This document shows positions 61,314 through 64,000 of a DNA stretch of 64,000 bases, in pieces; the stretch's first letter is position 1; the number at the start of each line of letters is the position of its first letter. The notes beneath the pieces are model-generated. The model searched no databases and was not told the origin of the DNA. It was given only the letters and a program-made list of their open reading frames with translations. Source of the DNA: Gryllotalpicola protaetiae (GTDB taxonomy: Bacteria; Actinomycetota; Actinomycetes; Actinomycetales; Microbacteriaceae); the NCBI RefSeq assembly GCF_003627055.1, contig NZ_CP032624.1, positions 2,294,001 through 2,358,000 of the forward strand, written 5' to 3'. The translations under genes were made by a program, and so were the position numbers.

Positions 61314-62736
61314 CCAGGACGTCGCCGCCGGCGACGAGCTGCTCGCGCAGCGACTCCCGCACGAGGCACTGCTCGAAGGCGAACGAGTCGGCGAGGGCGT
61401 CGAGCTCGTCATCCGTCAGGCCGCGGAAGAGCTCGGCGTATTCGTCGGCGAGCGGCTGCGCGAACAGCAGGTTGTTGAGCAGCGTGGCGACCGTGTCGAA
61501 ACGGCCCCACGGGTACGGTCGCCAGTTCGGGAACTCGCGCGCCGCGAGCGCCTGCACCGCCTCGCTCACCTCGCGCACCCCCGTGCCGCCGAGCCGGTCG
61601 CTGCCCCACTGGTCGGCGGCGAGGCGGTTCTTCTTCGCGACGAAGGCGTCGAAGCGGCGCCGGTACGGCGAGTCGGGGCTGACCGAGACGAGGCCCTGGC
61701 GGCCGAGGTCCTTGTACATCCAGCTGGTCCAGCTGACGTCGAACTCCCGGTACAGCTCGAGCTGGTCGGCGAGGATCTCGCGGCGCATGGCATCCGTTCG
61801 CTCATCGCCCGTGTAGATCGGCGCGAACTCGCCGACCATGATCGGCGTCCCAGACGCCCGCGCGTACTCGGAGCGCTGCAGGAACTTGCGGCGCGCGTAG
61901 TCGCGATCGATGTACACGCCGTCGGTCTCGCCCGGGTAGTCGCCGCCGCGGCCGAGACCCGAGGCGACGTAGTCGTGCAGCGAGTACACCGTGTTCGGCC
62001 ACGGGTTCGCGGCGTCGAACATGTCGAACTCGGTCGAGTACGTGTTGCCGTCGAGGAAGATCGCGTGGTCGGGATCGATCGCGCGCACCGCGTCGAACAG
62101 GCGGCGATAGAGCGGGCCGACAACGCGGCGGGTCTCGTCGGCCGGTTCGTTCATGAGGTTGTAGCCGGCCACCCAGGTGTTGCCCTTGTAGTGCTCGGCG
62201 ATCGCCTTCCAGATGTTCTCCACCCGGTCCTGGAAGTGCGGGTGGCGCCATAGCTGCGCCTGGTGCGTGTCGTTGTCGGAGTGCCAGTGGTGGTTCTGCC
62301 CGCCGGGCAGCGCATGCAGATCGATGAGCGAGTACACGCCATGGCGGCCGGATGCCTCAACCGCACGATCGAGGTGATCGAACGCGTCCGGCTTGATCTC
62401 GAACGGGCGGTCGTCGTTTTCGAAGTGGTGGTAGTTGACCGGAATCCGGATCAGCGTCATGCCGAGCTCGCCGAGGAATGCGGCATCCGCCTCGCCGTAG
62501 AACGCGGTGAGCAGGCGGTCGAAGAAACGGGTGGCGCGGTCGTTGCCGATGACGCCCGCGACCTTCTCGCGCATCAGGGTCTCGTTGGCGGGGTAGCCCG
62601 TGATGAAGTTCTCCATGTTGAGCCAGCCGCCGACGCAGACGCCCGTGAAGCGGATCGGCCGGCCCCAGCCGTCGAGGAAGCGGGTGCCGTCGGTGCGGAC
62701 GAACTGCGGGGGCTGGGTGCTGCCGACCATGGCCAT
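61303..62736 (-). CDS. GH5-family glycoside hydrolase, probably intracellular
   Basis: 477 aa. GH5 features: GMTLIRIPVNYHHFEND, DLHALPGGQNHHWHSDN, acid/base Glu197 in YNLMNEPADE and nucleophile Glu303 in IMVGEFAPIY. A helical C-terminal extension (about 100 residues) follows the barrel. No signal peptide. The substrate class within GH5 is not assignable by eye. It begins the leftward run towards alcohol dehydrogenase, dehydratase and FAH, so the released sugar may feed that pathway. Confidence 0.9.
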   Translation of the reverse strand: MAMVGSTQPPQFVRTDGTRFLDGWGRPIRFTGVCVGGWLNMENFITGYPANETLMREKVAGVIGNDRATRFFDRLLTAFYGEADAAFLGELGMTLIRIPVNYHHFENDDRPFEIKPDAFDHLDRAVEASGRHGVYSLIDLHALPGGQNHHWHSDNDTHQAQLWRHPHFQDRVENIWKAIAEHYKGNTWVAGYNLMNEPADETRRVVGPLYRRLFDAVRAIDPDHAIFLDGNTYSTEFDMFDAANPWPNTVYSLHDYVASGLGRGGDYPGETDGVYIDRDYARRKFLQRSEYARASGTPIMVGEFAPIYTGDERTDAMRREILADQLELYREFDVSWTSWMYKDLGRQGLVSVSPDSPYRRRFDAFVAKKNRLAADQWGSDRLGGTGVREVSEAVQALAAREFPNWRPYPWGRFDTVATLLNNLLFAQPLADEYAELFRGLTDDELDALADSFAFEQCLVRESLREQLVAGGDVLVRG

Positions 62737-62764
62737 GACCTCACTGTCACGTGTTTGAGAAAAG

Positions 62765-62795
62765 TTTCGCGATTCAGTTCGGGACTTTCGCGATT
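62765..62795. promoter_or_regulatory. Direct repeats upstream of divergent GH5 and LacI genes
   Basis: TTTCGCGATT at 62765-62774 and again at 62786-62795, 21 bp apart, which is two helical turns, in the divergent promoter region. This would place two protein subunits on the same face of the DNA. The LacI protein at 62868 is the likely binder. Confidence 0.5.
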
Positions 62796-62867
62796 GCTCT
62801 CAGGCTAGGAAGACGTCGGTCGCGGTGTCAAGCGGGCGCGCGGCATGAGCTTCGGGCGCTCGCGATA

Positions 62868-63908
62868 ATGACTCGTGTGAACCGGGCTGGTGGTGCGAGC
62901 GTGCGGGGCGAGGGCTCCGTCCCCAGCATCCGCGATGTCGCCCGCGCGGCGGGCGTCTCGCACATGACCGTGTCGCGTGTGCTCAACGCGCATCCGAATG
63001 TCAGTGCCGCGACCCGCGAACGCGTCGAGGCCGTCATCGCCGAGCTCAGGTTTCGACCGAGCCGCACCGCGCGGGCGCTGGCGCACGGCGCGTCGCGGGT
63101 CATCGGGGTCGTCGAGGCGACCGGTGGCCGCTACTACGGGCCGGCTTCGACGATCGCCGCGATCGAGGACGCGGCGCGTGCAGAGGGCTTTTCGGTGATG
63201 ATCGCGGCCATCGATGAGGGCAGCACCGGCAGCGGGGCCGCAGCGGTCGAGCATCTTCTCGACCAGGGCGCCGCGGGCCTGATCCTGGTGGGTCCAGGTG
63301 CGACGGCGAGCGGCGAGGTGACGGATGCCGCCGCCGGAGTCCCCCTCGTCGTGATGCACGCCGCCGAAGGCGCGGGATCGAGCTCGGCCGAGCAGGTCGA
63401 GGGTGGCCGCGTCGCCGCCCGCCATCTTCTCGAGCTGGGGCACAGGACGATGGCGCAGCTCGCCGGGCCGGCGGGCTGGGTCGAGGCCGAGGCGCGGGCG
63501 CGCGGATTCGCCGCCGAACTCGCCGAGGCCGGCGTGACACTCGCCGCACAGGTCGAGGGCGATTGGACAGCCGCCTCCGGCTTCGCCGCCGGCCGCGAGC
63601 TGCTTGCCGTCGGCGGATTCACGGCGGTGTTCTGCGCGAACGACCAGATGGCGCTCGGGATGCTTCACGCAGCTCGCGTCGCAGGCATCGCAGTGCCGGC
63701 CGAGCTCAGCGTGATCGGGTTCGACGACATGCCCGAGGCGGCGCACTATGCGCCCGCCCTCACGACGCTGCGACAGGACTTCGGCGAGCTCGGGCGGCGG
63801 GCCATCGCCACCCTGCTCGCGCAGCTCGGCCGCGGCGCGGCACCCGGGCCGGTGTCGGCGCCGAAGCTGATCGTGCGGGAGTCGGCGGCGCGGGCTCCGC
63901 GCGGGTAA
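62868..63908 (+). CDS. LacI-family transcriptional regulator
   Basis: 346 aa from ATG 62868; GTG 62877 is an alternative. HTH SIRDVARAAGVSHMTVSRVL; sensor domain ATGGRYYGPASTIAAIEDAA, AVFCANDQMALGML, SVIGFDDMPEAAH. It diverges from GH5 and presumably controls the GH5-alcohol dehydrogenase-dehydratase-FAH run. Confidence 0.93.
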   Translation: MTRVNRAGGASVRGEGSVPSIRDVARAAGVSHMTVSRVLNAHPNVSAATRERVEAVIAELRFRPSRTARALAHGASRVIGVVEATGGRYYGPASTIAAIEDAARAEGFSVMIAAIDEGSTGSGAAAVEHLLDQGAAGLILVGPGATASGEVTDAAAGVPLVVMHAAEGAGSSSAEQVEGGRVAARHLLELGHRTMAQLAGPAGWVEAEARARGFAAELAEAGVTLAAQVEGDWTAASGFAAGRELLAVGGFTAVFCANDQMALGMLHAARVAGIAVPAELSVIGFDDMPEAAHYAPALTTLRQDFGELGRRAIATLLAQLGRGAAPGPVSAPKLIVRESAARAPRG

Positions 63909-63963
63909 CGCGGGGTTAGCGCCGACGGAAGGGATCCCGCCGCTGTGGCGGCGCGTCGCATAC

Positions 63964-64000
63964 TCACGCCGGCGTGTCGGCCGGAATCTCTTCCGCGAGG
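63964..64000 (-). CDS. C-terminal end of a leftward gene (partial)
   Basis: Only the last 11 codons and TGA are visible (LAEEIPADTPA, stop). A weak hairpin, CGCCGC-TGTG-GCGGCG at 63938-63953, lies between it and the LacI stop, which fits convergent genes. The fragment is too short to identify, and another reading is possible. Confidence 0.35.
   Translation of the reverse strand, partial: LAEEIPADTPA

Overview
This window is high-GC (about two-thirds G+C by eye) and looks like the chromosome of an actinobacterium, most likely a member of Microbacteriaceae. That placement is an inference from base composition, twin-arginine and lipobox solute-binding proteins, the NgcEFG, BxlEFG and XylAB gene types, and a strongly over-used heptamer GGATGCC/GGCATCC. 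No rRNA, tRNA, CRISPR array or insertion sequence was recognised.

Layout. 1-3.4 kb: small unknown genes, then a tyrosine recombinase with an excisionase-like partner, the only mobile-element signal. 3.4-5 kb: a dienelactone-hydrolase-like protein, a DinB-like protein and one doubtful small gene. 5-9 kb: a leftward cupin / Gfo-Idh / PmoA-like (DUF6807) operon divergent from a LacI gene. 9.2-18 kb: an LplB/LplC-type ABC importer with DUF624 and LacI genes, then a tightly overlapping trio of Gfo-Idh oxidoreductase, DUF993 protein and sugar-phosphate-isomerase-fold protein. 18-25 kb: an amino-sugar locus (BadF-type kinase, RpiR regulator, SIS protein, NgcE-NgcF-NgcG importer) followed by glycerate kinase. 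25-36.3 kb: a xylan/xylo-oligosaccharide locus (xylB, xylA, GH10 xylanase, LacI regulator; divergent BxlEFG-like importer and GH3 enzyme). 36.7-48.4 kb: a fourth importer, then a GMC flavo-oxidoreductase with a fused gluconate-dehydrogenase-subunit-3-like domain, LacI, Gfo-Idh, isomerase-fold, ThuA, a second Gfo-Idh and a second LacI. This reads as a putative 3-keto-glycoside pathway. 48.6-63.9 kb: a fifth importer co-transcribed with tautomerase, epimerase and aldo-keto reductase genes; LacI; SDR plus SMP-30 lactonase; FAH, IlvD/Edd and zinc alcohol dehydrogenase; GH5; LacI. Together these suggest a non-phosphorylative sugar-oxidation route.

How it works together. Five carbohydrate ABC importers (none with its own ATPase), seven LacI-type regulators and one RpiR-type regulator sit in 64 kb. 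All three glycoside hydrolases lack visible signal peptides. The cell therefore appears to import oligosaccharides or glycosides and degrade them inside. Candidate LacI operators sit upstream of most operons. Two shared operator types (GTTTCTC half-sites, and GGTAAGCGyTTyCC) link separate operons into possible regulons. The most interesting parts are the two oxidoreductase/isomerase-fold clusters, whose substrates are unknown, and a 66-bp dispersed palindromic repeat.
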